Shown: positions 9,344 to 17,974, counted from the stretch's first letter. The stretch is DNA of 64,000 bases from JBHJHP01 sp042219855 (GCF_042219855.1 NZ_JBHJHP010000007.1:220617-284616), one strand, 5' to 3'. The notes: a model not told the origin generated them from the sequence alone. Numbers and translations are program-made.

Positions 9344-9349
9344 AGGGGT

Positions 9350-11848
9350 CTAAATATTCTCCTTCTGTTTTATCGTGTGAATCAACCGGTTCATTTTTCT
9401 GATACCATTGAAGGTTAGCTCTATTAATTGCTGTTCCGTCATCCCTGATGTTCTGTAATTCTCCAGGTCAGAAAAAATACCGATCAGCTCCCTGACCTCC
9501 ATCTGCCTGAGGAAATTCAACATTTTATGGGCTACCTCACTAATGTTATCAAAATTCCGGTCGGTAAGATTTGTTTCAAGCAGGGTAATATGCTCTTTGC
9601 TTGTTTCAACATATGAACGCAATATACTTTTTAGTCCTTCGCGATCTTCTCCGACAAAACGTTTTATTTTATCCAGGCTGTAACTTAAATCCTGTTCCGT
9701 GTTTACCACCTTACCATTTATTATTTTTTCAAGGCTGGAAACGATAATATCAAGCAAATCATTGGGATCAAATGGTTTCTGTATAAATGCCATAAAGTTA
9801 TCTTCTATTTCCTGATCACTACTTTCATCCCGCCCTGACATGGCAATAGCCGGAAAACTTCCTCCTGATTTCTGTTTTATCCTCTTCAGTAAATCAGGAC
9901 CATCCATTCCGGGCATCTGAACATCGGTGATGACTAAATCGGCTTTACGGGTTTCAAACTCATTTGCAGCTAACAATGGATCATTAAAAACCCGAACGGT
10001 TGCTCCATAAGATGTTAATACGGCATCAAGCATTTCCAGCATCAGTTCATCGTCATCAACAACCCAGATTGTCATTTCGCGTAAAACAGCAAGATCTGAA
10101 GTTGTCTTTTCAGATTTTATATCCGGAATATTCTCTGCTTTCTGCCCGGTTTTATCCAGCGGAAACTTAAGCGTAAAATGGCTTCCCTTTCCGGGTGAAC
10201 TGATAACACTTATATTCCCCTGCAAAAGATCCACCAGCTTTTTTGTTATGGTCAGCCCCAGTCCCGTACCTTCATATGACCCTTTATCAGCCTTACCTCT
10301 TGCAAATTCATCAAAAATATAGGGCAGCTCATCTCGATCTATGCCAATTCCGGTATCAATAACTTCGAGTGTGATTTCATCTGTTTTATCGTTTATGCTT
10401 TTAGGGGCAACCCTGACCTCAACAGAGCCTGTATTTGTAAATTTTATGGCATTTGAAATGAGATTAACCAGGATCTGGGTGATCCTTACGGGGTCACCAA
10501 TATAGTTCTGTTCGGGTAATATCTTATTGTCGAGTTTAAAGTCAACTTTTTTGTTTATTGCACCGGGTCTGTAATTTTCTGTTACCTCATTAATAAGCAA
10601 ACAGAGGTTAACCGGCACAGGGTTTATATTAAGTTTACCTTGCTGTAGACGGGCCAGGTCAAGCAGGCTGTTCACCAGTTTAAGAATATGCGTTGATGAC
10701 TGTTCAATATTTTTCAGATACCTTTTTACGGTAGGTGTCGTTTTTTCAGCTGCAATGAGACTTGTGAAACCGGAAATAGCATTCAATGGCGACTTCAGAT
10801 CGTGTGTCAGGCTTAACATAAACTGCTCTTTACTTTTCAGAACCAGTTCTGTTTCGTTTTTTGCAGATTCAAGACCCTGCCTGTAGTGCTGACTTTTAGT
10901 GACATCCCGAAGGATATTAACTGCAAAAAACAGAATGGTAAACAGTGCCAGGATACCAAGCAATACAATGTAACGGGTGATGACTTCATTGTGCTCCTGT
11001 TGTTTGTAGACTTTTGTAAATGAAGCCATCAATTCTTCATTTTCCACAACTGACAATATCTCTTTAAGCTGCAGGGTAATCGTCTTATCACTTTCCAGAA
11101 TTTCTTTTTCTTTTAGCCGAATCCGCTTCTCTGCATTTAAACTTCTGTTTTTAATTTCTTTTGAGATGGAATTGAGAAGGGCAGCCACGGAATCTGCAGG
11201 ATTCATATTATTGTAGAGACTATCACGTTGAATATATTTGCTGATTTTAACCTGAAGTGCAGAATCTTTTGGTGTCTGATCACTGAACAATCCAAACAGC
11301 CGGTTGAAAAAAGTTGGCTTTTCACGTTTAATATATGTTGAATCATATTTAGTGGTCTGCTTTTGACTGACCGTAAAATACTGAATAATGGAATCCCGGT
11401 TCAGTTCGAGATCTTTCAGTGTTTTTTCGTAAAGCGCACTCGCTGAATAGTTTTCTTTCAGATACTTTAGCTCTGTTATATTTTTCCTCTTGTTTTCCAG
11501 CAATGTCAGGATGGTGTCGGTGTAGTTCTTCTGCCCCGGATTTTCAATCAGTGTGTTTAAAGAATCAATCTGTAATTCCACACTGTCCATTAATTCAATA
11601 TAACTGGAAAAATACTTAGAATCCCCGGTTTGTAAAAGATTGCGTTCAAGCCCCTCTGCTGTGTATAGATTGGAAAGAATACCGTTTATGTAGATTATCT
11701 TCTCATTGGCGGGATTTATTTTTACACTTTCCTTGCCGTTCTGTATCAGTTCGGAATAAACAAGCCATCCTGTTAATCCGGTAATAATAACCAGAATAAA
11801 ATAACCAAGAAAAAGTTTTACTTTAATATCCTGTAATGGATTTCTCAT
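9350..11848 (-). CDS. hybrid sensor histidine kinase with receiver and Hpt domains
   Basis: A protein of 832 residues. TM1 is at about 12-31, followed by a helical, coiled-coil-rich periplasmic sensor region (about 32-290) and TM2 (291-313). HisKA has H349 in LTHDLKSPLN. HATPase_c runs about 450-565 (NLISNAIKF, DTGIGI, GTGLGL). A receiver has D642 in VITDVQMPG, and a C-terminal Hpt domain has H774 in EVAHKML. This is an internal His-Asp-His phosphorelay, so the Hpt would need a separate final receiver; the convergent NtrC regulator is the nearest candidate. The ligand is unknown. Confidence 0.93.
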   Translation of the reverse strand: MRNPLQDIKVKLFLGYFILVIITGLTGWLVYSELIQNGKESVKINPANEKIIYINGILSNLYTAEGLERNLLQTGDSKYFSSYIELMDSVELQIDSLNTLIENPGQKNYTDTILTLLENKRKNITELKYLKENYSASALYEKTLKDLELNRDSIIQYFTVSQKQTTKYDSTYIKREKPTFFNRLFGLFSDQTPKDSALQVKISKYIQRDSLYNNMNPADSVAALLNSISKEIKNRSLNAEKRIRLKEKEILESDKTITLQLKEILSVVENEELMASFTKVYKQQEHNEVITRYIVLLGILALFTILFFAVNILRDVTKSQHYRQGLESAKNETELVLKSKEQFMLSLTHDLKSPLNAISGFTSLIAAEKTTPTVKRYLKNIEQSSTHILKLVNSLLDLARLQQGKLNINPVPVNLCLLINEVTENYRPGAINKKVDFKLDNKILPEQNYIGDPVRITQILVNLISNAIKFTNTGSVEVRVAPKSINDKTDEITLEVIDTGIGIDRDELPYIFDEFARGKADKGSYEGTGLGLTITKKLVDLLQGNISVISSPGKGSHFTLKFPLDKTGQKAENIPDIKSEKTTSDLAVLREMTIWVVDDDELMLEMLDAVLTSYGATVRVFNDPLLAANEFETRKADLVITDVQMPGMDGPDLLKRIKQKSGGSFPAIAMSGRDESSDQEIEDNFMAFIQKPFDPNDLLDIIVSSLEKIINGKVVNTEQDLSYSLDKIKRFVGEDREGLKSILRSYVETSKEHITLLETNLTDRNFDNISEVAHKMLNFLRQMEVRELIGIFSDLENYRTSGMTEQQLIELTFNGIRKMNRLIHTIKQKENI

Positions 11849-12113
11849 TTTCCTTATCTCTTAAATTAAAACGGCCGGATATGCCTTTTGGTATTAAAAC
11901 AACCATAATGCAAAAAACCGGTATTTTACTCAAACGGATTTGCAGCAAAAGCAGTACCAAATATGAAAATATCCTTTTCTATTGTTTATTTAATATACGA
12001 CTTATGTCAATATAACTACACTTACAGTGTGCATTTTATATCCTACTTATTCGATTTCATATATAGATTTAAACATGCTTGATGAATTTTAACATAATAA
12101 TTTGTTGTTTATA
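11849..12113. other. intergenic region between divergent genes
   Basis: AT-rich gap between the hybrid kinase and the small Lys/Cys-rich protein. Apart from the promoter at 12114-12145, I see no gene, strong hairpin or repeat. Confidence 0.5.
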
Positions 12114-12145
12114 TTGACTAAGTCTAAATAAATGTTTTATATTTG
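12114..12145 (+). promoter_or_regulatory. sigma-A promoter of the Lys/Cys-rich peptide gene
   Basis: TTG at 12114-12116, a 21-nt spacer, then TATATTTG at 12138-12145. This is a full match to the Bacteroidota -33/-7 consensus, 33 nt before the ATG. Confidence 0.8.
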
Positions 12146-12178
12146 CAATAGACATAATCAAAAAATAACAACAATACG

Positions 12179-12430
12179 ATGAAAAACATCATTAAATTTT
12201 TAGCCGCATTCGTTCTTTCGATGATGCTTATGGTTCCTGCGAACGCAGCTGCAACTGTTCTCAATGGAGATGAAATAGTAGTTGTTCAGGCTCCTGAAAA
12301 AGATAAGAAAGAGAAAAAAGAGAGTGCTGACAAGAAAGCATGTGAAAAGAAGTGTTGCGACAAAGAAAAAAGTTGTGACAAGAAAAAAGAAGAATCTAAA
12401 AAAGAGAAAAAAGCTGAAGAAGCTAAATAA
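12179..12430 (+). CDS. small secreted lysine- and cysteine-rich protein
   Basis: A protein of 83 residues. A signal peptide (about 1-24, ending PANAAA) is followed by a short link (VLNGDEIVVVQAPEKD) and a tail that is almost entirely Lys, Glu, Asp and Cys (CEKKCCDKEKSC). The tail holds five cysteines in a CxxxCCxxxxxC pattern. I do not recognise a family. The cysteines could bind metal ions or form disulfides in the periplasm, and the Lys/Glu run is probably helical or disordered. It is a single-gene unit with its own consensus promoter and terminators, so it is probably well expressed. Confidence 0.75.
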   Translation: MKNIIKFLAAFVLSMMLMVPANAAATVLNGDEIVVVQAPEKDKKEKKESADKKACEKKCCDKEKSCDKKKEESKKEKKAEEAK

Positions 12431-12440
12431 TATTAAAAAT

Positions 12441-12465
12441 ATTGCAGGTTGGAGAGTCCTGCAAT
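12441..12465 (+). repeat. perfect inverted repeat after the Lys/Cys-rich gene
   Basis: ATTGCAGG (12441-12448) pairs exactly with CCTGCAAT (12458-12465) over a 9-nt loop. No T-run follows, so it may protect the 3' end or act together with the terminator just downstream. Confidence 0.6.
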
Positions 12466-12512
12466 AATTGCAAGTGAGTAATAGTGGGGTAAATTGAGGT
12501 CTTTTTGACTTG

Positions 12513-12540
12513 GGGCTAATCGAGAGGTTAGCCCTTTTTT
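12513..12540 (+). terminator. intrinsic terminator
   Basis: GGGCTAA (12513-12519) pairs with TTAGCCC (12528-12534) and is followed by six T. Ends the transcript of the Lys/Cys-rich gene. Confidence 0.88.
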
Positions 12541-12729
12541 ATTGTCCCGATTTTCCTGTCAAACACATAAACTTATAACAACAACGTGTGGTTTACCGGA
12601 GCCTGATTAGCCAGGGCTAAGTAAAGACATAAGCCAACCGGGAAATATTACTTAAAATACTTTAATCATTCACCAAATTGGTTTCATCTTTCAACAGGAG
12701 TTTTTAATTTCACGCACTTTTAAGTTGTA

Positions 12730-13857
12730 ATGGCCGGATTGTACATTCATATCCCATTTTGCAAAACCCGCTGCGGGTACTGTGATTTTCATACTTCAAC
12801 AGGTCTGAACCTGATGAGGCCGCTTGTTTCTGCTATTATAAAAGAAATAAAAACCAGATCTCATTTCTCTGAAAGCGAAATGCTGCATACGGTTTATTTG
12901 GGTGGTGGCACACCATCCCTGCTTCCGGATGATCTGTTGAACGACCTATTTGAAACAATTTATTCAGAATTCAATATCAGTGATACCGCTGAAATAACAA
13001 TTGAAGCCAACCCTGATGATCTGACATCTGATAAAATAAAATTTTTCAGGTCACTACCTGTCAACAGATTAAGTATGGGGGTACAGTCACTGATCGATGG
13101 GGAACTGAAATTTATGAACCGGCGTCACAATGCACAGCAGGCTATTGATGCCATCGAAAATGCATATAATAGCGGATTTGAAAATCTGACCATCGACCTG
13201 ATATATGGCATCCCGGCACAGACCATGAAGAGTTGGGCATACACACTTGACAGGGCATTGAAACTTCCGGTTAAACATTTGTCCTCTTACAGTCTTATGT
13301 ATGAGAAAGGAACTTTGTTTTACAACCTGGTTAAAAACAACAGGATGCAGCCAATGGCGGATGAATCTGTTTTGGAAATGTTTGCTTTATTAATTGATAC
13401 AACAAATAAGGCAGGATTTCAACAATACGAAATCAGTAATTTTTCCATCCCTGGCTGGGAAAGCCGACATAACTCATCCTACTGGAACGGCAGTATCTAC
13501 AGGGGAGTGGGGCCTTCAGCACATTCTTATAATGGGAAAACACGGCAATGGAACATAGCTGACAATGCAGCTTATATTAAAGCCATAAACAACCATGAGT
13601 CCTGTTTTGAAGAAGAAATACTGGATATCGACACACAATATAATGATTACATTATCACGCGAATGCGGACAATGAAAGGTTGTAATCTTAGCGAACTCCT
13701 GGAATTATTCGGGCGCGAAAAACATGACTACTTCGTTAAAAATGCCCAAAAATTTATTCAATCGGGCAATTTAAATGTTGATAATCATATCATAAGGCTG
13801 AACAGAAGCGGTATATTCATTTCTGATCATATTATGTCGGATCTGATGTTTGTGTAA
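12730..13857 (+). CDS. hemW: HemW-type radical SAM heme chaperone
   Basis: A 375-residue radical SAM protein. The [4Fe-4S] cluster motif is CKTRCGYC (C11, C15, C18) in MAGLYIHIPFCKTRCGYCDF, followed by YLGGGTPSLL, IEANPDDL, RLSMGVQS and LTIDLIYGIPAQT. These are shared by HemN and HemW. The short N-terminus starting right at YIHIPFC and the length point to HemW, a heme-binding protein thought to insert heme into respiratory enzymes, rather than coproporphyrinogen dehydrogenase HemN (about 450 residues). Stop is 29 nt before the rhodanese gene. Confidence 0.9.
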   Translation: MAGLYIHIPFCKTRCGYCDFHTSTGLNLMRPLVSAIIKEIKTRSHFSESEMLHTVYLGGGTPSLLPDDLLNDLFETIYSEFNISDTAEITIEANPDDLTSDKIKFFRSLPVNRLSMGVQSLIDGELKFMNRRHNAQQAIDAIENAYNSGFENLTIDLIYGIPAQTMKSWAYTLDRALKLPVKHLSSYSLMYEKGTLFYNLVKNNRMQPMADESVLEMFALLIDTTNKAGFQQYEISNFSIPGWESRHNSSYWNGSIYRGVGPSAHSYNGKTRQWNIADNAAYIKAINNHESCFEEEILDIDTQYNDYIITRMRTMKGCNLSELLELFGREKHDYFVKNAQKFIQSGNLNVDNHIIRLNRSGIFISDHIMSDLMFV

Positions 13858-13881
13858 GCACTTTTTAAACTTATATATTTG
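13849..13881 (+). promoter_or_regulatory. sigma-A promoter of the rhodanese gene
   Basis: TTTG (13849-13852), a 21-nt spacer and TATATTTG (13874-13881). The -33 element lies in the last codons of hemW. The -7 box ends only 5 nt before the ATG at 13887, so the transcript would have almost no leader. Confidence 0.7.
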
Positions 13882-13886
13882 CATTT

Positions 13887-14321
13887 ATGAAGGTTGTAAA
13901 AATACTCATTGTTTTGCTTGTTTTGCTTCCTCCTTTGTGTCAGGCTCAGGATGCAGCAGAAGATACCACCAATGCTATTGTCACCCTTTTGCCTGATATG
14001 TATTATGCAAGACTGCAGGAGGTTCCTGACCCTGTGATTATTGATGTGCGTGACAATGCCCATTACAAAAAATACAAATTAAATGGTTCGGTTCATGCAG
14101 CTAACAAACAGGATTTGTACAATGCCATGGACACCCTGGACAGGGAAGCTCCTGTATTTGTCTACTGCGAAGTTGGGTTCAGATCGAACCAGGCTACCAA
14201 ACTAATGGCGAAGGAAGGCTTTACCACAATATATAATTTAAAAAAAGGAATCCGAAACTGGAAAAAAGAGCATTTTCCGGTGAAAAAAATCAGCCGGCAT
14301 GAGCGAAAGAAAATTAAATGA
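13887..14321 (+). CDS. secreted rhodanese-like sulfurtransferase domain protein
   Basis: A protein of 144 residues with a signal peptide (about 1-20, cut after LCQA). One rhodanese domain follows: VIIDVRDNAHYKKYKLNGSVHA, then the active-site loop with C94 in VYCEVGFRS, then GFTTIYNLKKGIRNWKK. The catalytic cysteine is present, so it could carry persulfide sulfur in the periplasm. It overlaps the next gene by 23 nt in another frame. Substrate unknown. Confidence 0.88.
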   Translation: MKVVKILIVLLVLLPPLCQAQDAAEDTTNAIVTLLPDMYYARLQEVPDPVIIDVRDNAHYKKYKLNGSVHAANKQDLYNAMDTLDREAPVFVYCEVGFRSNQATKLMAKEGFTTIYNLKKGIRNWKKEHFPVKKISRHERKKIK

Positions 14322-14670
14322 GGAAGAACTCCATTTCCTGGGCATAAAAGTCGTTTACAAAGATCTGGTAGATCAGGGTCTTAAAGTACTTAATGTGAGA
14401 AAAGAACCGGATGTCAACCCACAAATTCTGGCAGAAATTGATGGTAACAAAGCCCTGATTGTCGTTCGCACGGCACGTTATCCGCATATGGGCGTTCTGC
14501 AGCCTCATACGGCAGCACAAATAAGGGAACTGGCTGCAAAGCATAATGCATCCATGTATTTTGCAAGTGTAGGCATTGCCAATGCAAACGGCGACAGTGA
14601 TGAAGAAATGGCACAGCCGGTAGTGAACGGCGAATATTATATTAATTATAAAGGATTAACAAAATTCTGA
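14299..14670 (+). CDS. conserved hypothetical protein
   Basis: A soluble protein of 123 residues without signal peptide or membrane segment. The sequence looks like one alpha/beta domain (KALIVVRTARYPHMGVLQPHTAAQIRELAAKHNASMYFASVGIANANGDSDEEMAQPVVNGEYYINYKGL). Similar short proteins occur widely in Bacteroidota next to unrelated genes; some databases label them as an NQR subunit F fragment, which nothing visible here supports. The start lies inside the end of the rhodanese gene (23-nt overlap), implying a shared transcript. Confidence 0.65.
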   Translation: MSERKLNEEELHFLGIKVVYKDLVDQGLKVLNVRKEPDVNPQILAEIDGNKALIVVRTARYPHMGVLQPHTAAQIRELAAKHNASMYFASVGIANANGDSDEEMAQPVVNGEYYINYKGLTKF

Positions 14671-14693
14671 TCTAAACTATCTGGCAGAAGCAT

Positions 14694-14701
14694 TATCTTT
14701 G
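14694..14701 (+). promoter_or_regulatory. -7 box upstream of the S4-domain gene
   Basis: TATCTTTG matches TAnnTTTG and ends 18 nt before the ATG at 14720, the same distance as at crtD. No clear TTTG is seen upstream. A TTG codon at 14699 overlaps this box and should not be taken as the start. Confidence 0.5.
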
Positions 14702-14719
14702 CATTTCAAATTTACTCAA

Positions 14720-14941
14720 ATGCTTACATTTCAGTTAAAAACAGAATACATAGAATTAATCAAGCTGTTGAAAGTAATGCAACTGGTTCAAACCGGTGGC
14801 CATGCAAAGATAGTTGTCGAAGACGGAGAAGTGATGCTAAATGGTCAAACGGAATACAGAAAACGAGCCAAACTGAGAGATGGAGACATTATTGAGTACG
14901 AAGGTCAAAAAATAAAAATCACCGGTGCCTCTGAAAAGTGA
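14720..14941 (+). CDS. small S4-domain RNA-binding protein (YbcJ-like)
   Basis: A protein of 73 residues made up of one S4 RNA-binding domain: FQLKTEYIELIKLLKVMQLVQTGGHAKIVVEDGEVMLNGQTEYRKRAKLRDGDII. The pattern (GGxAKxxVxxGxVxVNGxxExRxRxKLxxGD) is that of the YbcJ/YaaA group, small single S4 proteins linked to ribosome or rRNA binding. ATG 14720 is chosen because the longer frame begins inside the -7 box. Confidence 0.88.
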   Translation: MLTFQLKTEYIELIKLLKVMQLVQTGGHAKIVVEDGEVMLNGQTEYRKRAKLRDGDIIEYEGQKIKITGASEK

Positions 14942-14960
14942 ACGGTTATCTTTACACCTG

Positions 14961-15434
14961 ATGTTGAAAAATAAGACTCACATATTTTTTGTTGCCGGGA
15001 TTTTTGCCCTGTTGCTAGCGTGCAATAAAACCGACGAATGCAATCACAGCACCATAGCAGGTGTAAACTATGCTCTGCAAAAAAACGCATCAAGTATTGT
15101 AAACCGTGTTATCATCAGTCCATTTGAAAACCCGGATGACACCCTCTATAACTCGGGTGCAGCGTCAGCATACATAAAAACACTGCCGTTATCCCTTTCA
15201 TCAGACACAACAGCATTTTTATTTATTGCAGCAGATTCTATCGACACAACAACAGACATCATTGTATTTTATCATTCCATGAAAGTGGATTTTCTGGACG
15301 AAGCCTGTGGGTTTGTGCCCGAATTCTTGCTGGACAGTGTAAAATATACCGGGCAGAATATTGATTCATTATTCTGGTTATCAAAAAATGTTACAACAGA
15401 TATTGAAGTTGAGAATATTAAAATTACATATTAG
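14961..15434 (+). CDS. DUF6452-like lipoprotein
   Basis: A protein of 157 residues from ATG 14961. A lipoprotein signal ends in LLLAC (lipobox, Cys about residue 22), followed by NKTDECNHSTIAG. The rest is beta-rich (NRVIISPFENPDDTLYNS, YIKTLPLSLSSDTTAFLF, DIIVFYHSMKVDFLDEACGF). This matches the DUF6452 lipoproteins of Bacteroidota, usually next to a DUF6048 barrel, as here. The upstream in-frame GTG (14925) would place charged residues before the signal peptide, so I reject it. Likely anchored to the outer membrane. Confidence 0.75.
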   Translation: MLKNKTHIFFVAGIFALLLACNKTDECNHSTIAGVNYALQKNASSIVNRVIISPFENPDDTLYNSGAASAYIKTLPLSLSSDTTAFLFIAADSIDTTTDIIVFYHSMKVDFLDEACGFVPEFLLDSVKYTGQNIDSLFWLSKNVTTDIEVENIKITY

Positions 15435-16134
15435 TTTTATTTTGCTTCTTACATTCTCATTTTCTGCCTTTTCGCAGGTAACGACAGAAAATACGGAGGA
15501 AGAACAACAAAACGAGCGTCCTAAATATGTTATACCTGAAGGCAGAACGAAATACTTGAGAATCAGTCTGGACCCTACACGGTATCTTTATCCCTTTATC
15601 GACGGCATCACACGAGGTGGAATGGAAGCCAGTATTGACACTGAAATAAAAGGACGCTTTTTCCCCGTATTTGAGTTAGGTCATGAATTTGTATCACTGG
15701 ACCAACCTACATATAATCTGCAAACCAACGGACTGTTTTTCAGGGTGGGTGTGGATGATAACTTTCTCAAATATAATGACAAAGACGATCGGGATATGTT
15801 CTATGTCGGGATAAGACTGGCTTACGCTAATCTTACACAAAATGCTGATAACATAATCCTCAATAATACGGGGACAGATATGAACTTTGAATTCCCGGGG
15901 CAGAATTTTCACTCTTTTTGGGGCGAACTTACGGTAGGTGTTAAAACAGAGATCGCCAAAAACTGGTTCTTTGGATGGACAGTAAGGGGAAAACGCATGC
16001 TAAAGACATCCACAAGAGATGTAACACCTTATATGATTCCCGGATTCGGGAAATACAGCAATAATGTAAACGTGTCAGCAAACATATATGTATCCTACGC
16101 GTTACCAATAAAAAAAGGTTCATTAACAGAGTAA
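15388..16134 (+). CDS. DUF6048-like outer membrane beta-barrel protein
   Basis: A protein of about 248 residues. A signal peptide ends near SFSAFSQ. A beta-rich body with alternating aromatic strands follows (RFFPVFELGHEFVSLDQ, MFYVGIRLAYANLTQN, FHSFWGELTVGVKTEIAKNWFFGWTVRGKRML) and ends NVNVSANIYVSYALP. This looks like a small outer-membrane barrel of the DUF6048 type. The start overlaps the DUF6452 lipoprotein gene by 47 nt, so the two are translated together. ATG 15388 is taken as start; a TTG a few codons later is also possible. Function unknown. Confidence 0.7.
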   Translation: MLQQILKLRILKLHISFILLLTFSFSAFSQVTTENTEEEQQNERPKYVIPEGRTKYLRISLDPTRYLYPFIDGITRGGMEASIDTEIKGRFFPVFELGHEFVSLDQPTYNLQTNGLFFRVGVDDNFLKYNDKDDRDMFYVGIRLAYANLTQNADNIILNNTGTDMNFEFPGQNFHSFWGELTVGVKTEIAKNWFFGWTVRGKRMLKTSTRDVTPYMIPGFGKYSNNVNVSANIYVSYALPIKKGSLTE

Positions 16135-16135
16135 C

Positions 16136-16831
16136 ATGGCAAATATTCTTTCAATAGATACATCGACAGAGGTTGGTTCAGTGGCGTTCAGTAAAGATGG
16201 GGAAGTGCTGTTTAACCGTGAGAGTTTTGAAGACCGTTCACATGCCGTAAAAACAGGAATATTTGTTGATGAAGTGCTGGATGAAGCTGAAAAAGCCGGA
16301 CTGAATCCGGATGCTGTTGCTGTTTGCAGCGGGCCAGGGTCCTATACCGGATTGCGGATTGGCGTTTCGCTGGCCAAAGGATTATGTTACGGATACGGGA
16401 TTCCTTTAATTGCGGTTGACACGCATACCGTTTTAACCCAGGGCTTGCTCACCGAATGGAACATAAAGGGTGATCCACTGCTTTGCCCGATGATTGATGC
16501 AAGACGGATGGAAGTCTATTACGCTGTTTTTGATAAAGCTCTGAACCGCATTAAACCAACCGTGGCAGAAGTTATAGATGCTGAGTCGTTGCTTGAATAT
16601 AAAGATAGGGAGGTCTATGTTTTCGGGAATGGTGCAGAAAAATGCATCAATGTGCTTTCCTTACCCCAGCTGAAATTTAAAGACAGCATCCATCCCATGG
16701 CAAAATATCTTGCTGTTCTTGCAGAAAAAGCATTTAAAGAAAAACAGTTTGAGGATGTAGCTTATTTTGAACCGTTTTATCTGAAGAACTTTGTTGCAAC
16801 TGTCTCTACAAAAAACGTTTTGGGGAAATAG
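16136..16831 (+). CDS. tsaB: tRNA threonylcarbamoyladenosine biosynthesis protein TsaB
   Basis: A 231-residue ASKHA-fold protein: ILSIDTSTEVGSVAFSKDG, then the family signature AVCSGPGSYTGLRIGVSLAKGLCYG and PMIDARRMEVYYAVF. TsaB forms the complex with TsaD and TsaE that puts the t6A modification on A37 of tRNAs reading ANN codons. It starts 1 nt after the stop of the barrel gene. The partners are not in this window. Confidence 0.95.
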   Translation: MANILSIDTSTEVGSVAFSKDGEVLFNRESFEDRSHAVKTGIFVDEVLDEAEKAGLNPDAVAVCSGPGSYTGLRIGVSLAKGLCYGYGIPLIAVDTHTVLTQGLLTEWNIKGDPLLCPMIDARRMEVYYAVFDKALNRIKPTVAEVIDAESLLEYKDREVYVFGNGAEKCINVLSLPQLKFKDSIHPMAKYLAVLAEKAFKEKQFEDVAYFEPFYLKNFVATVSTKNVLGK

Positions 16832-16940
16832 TTTTATTTTAAATATTTCCCGCCGATGACGGCGCTAAGTTTCGCAGATTTATTCTCGTATCACATAGAA
16901 TTTAATATGACGTTCTCTTTCCTTACCAAATAACAGAAAA

Positions 16941-16966
16941 AAAGCACGAACCGTAATCCGTGCTTT
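16941..16966 (-). terminator. intrinsic terminator of purC (possibly bidirectional)
   Basis: AAAGCACG (16941-16948) pairs with CGTGCTTT (16959-16966). On the minus strand a T-run follows (A-run at 16936-16943). It lies between convergent tsaB and purC and serves purC best. Confidence 0.85.
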
Positions 16967-17001
16967 CTATCTAATGTCTTAATTCCTGAGATCTATTAAG
17001 A

Positions 17002-17949
17002 TCACATTCCTTTAATGAATTCGGTCACGTTCTTTTCAATACGTGCAGCCACGTCCTCCACTTCTGCTTTTTTGAACTGCTCACCTACAATATGTTCGTA
17101 AAGTTCAATGTAACGATCTGAAACCTGGTTCACGAATTCCTCGCTCATTTCCGGCACCTTCTGACCTTCCTGCCCCTGAAATCCATTCTCGATAAGCCAT
17201 TGACGCACAAACTCTTTTGAAAGCTGTTTTTGTTTCTCACCCTTATTCAAACGTTCTTCATACCCTTCGGCATAGAAATAACGTGATGAATCCGGTGTAT
17301 GAATCTCATCAATCAGGTAAATTGTACCATCCTTCTTACCAAATTCATATTTGGTATCTACCAGGATCAGGCCCTTCTCAGCAGCCAGCTCTGTCCCTCT
17401 CTGAAATAATGCCCTGGTATATTTTTCCAGTAAATCATAATCTGCCTCAGAAACAAGTCCCTGTGCCAAAATTTCCTCGCGGCTGATGTCTTCATCATGG
17501 CCTTCATCTGCTTTGGTTGTCGGCGTAACAATTGGCTCCGGGAACTTCTGGTTCTCAACCATTCCTTCAGGTAACGGGACGCCACAAAGTGAACGTTTTC
17601 CTGAACGATATTCCCGCCAGGCATGTCCTGTAAGATAACCACGAATAACCATCTCAACCTTAAACGGGTCGCATCGATGCCCTACAGTTACTGATGGATC
17701 GGGAGAAGCAATTTTCCAGTTAGGCACGATATCCTGAGTTGCATCAAGGAAACGCTCAGCGATCTGGTTCAAAACCTGACCTTTATAGGGAATACCCTTG
17801 GGGAGTACCACATCAAAAGCCGATATTCTGTCTGAAACTATCATGACAAGATACTCTCCGTTAATATCATAAACGTCTCTTACTTTTCCATGATAGACAC
17901 TCTTTTGTCCGGGGAAATTATAGTCGGTTTTAACCAGTGCTTTACTCAT
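17002..17949 (-). CDS. purC: phosphoribosylaminoimidazole-succinocarboxamide synthase
   Basis: SAICAR synthetase, 315 residues (the longer form): YHGKVRDVYDINGEYLVMIVSDRISAFDVVLPKGIPYKGQVLNQ, then VRGYLTGHAWREYR and the LVDTKYEFG motif with IHTPDSSRYF. It ligates aspartate to CAIR in step 8 of purine synthesis. It stands alone on the minus strand with a -7 box just upstream and a strong terminator downstream. Confidence 0.96.
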   Translation of the reverse strand: MSKALVKTDYNFPGQKSVYHGKVRDVYDINGEYLVMIVSDRISAFDVVLPKGIPYKGQVLNQIAERFLDATQDIVPNWKIASPDPSVTVGHRCDPFKVEMVIRGYLTGHAWREYRSGKRSLCGVPLPEGMVENQKFPEPIVTPTTKADEGHDEDISREEILAQGLVSEADYDLLEKYTRALFQRGTELAAEKGLILVDTKYEFGKKDGTIYLIDEIHTPDSSRYFYAEGYEERLNKGEKQKQLSKEFVRQWLIENGFQGQEGQKVPEMSEEFVNQVSDRYIELYEHIVGEQFKKAEVEDVAARIEKNVTEFIKGM

Positions 17950-17974
17950 TTTTTTATTGTTTTAATGATTCACA

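Noticed and set aside
12282..12467. Overlapping basic frame (many Lys/Arg) inside the Lys/Cys-rich gene
   Set aside because: It is a shifted reading of the same A-rich stretch without its own start signals.
14699..14719. TTG start for the S4-domain protein
   Set aside because: It overlaps the TATCTTTG box; ATG 14720 gives the normal S4 protein start.
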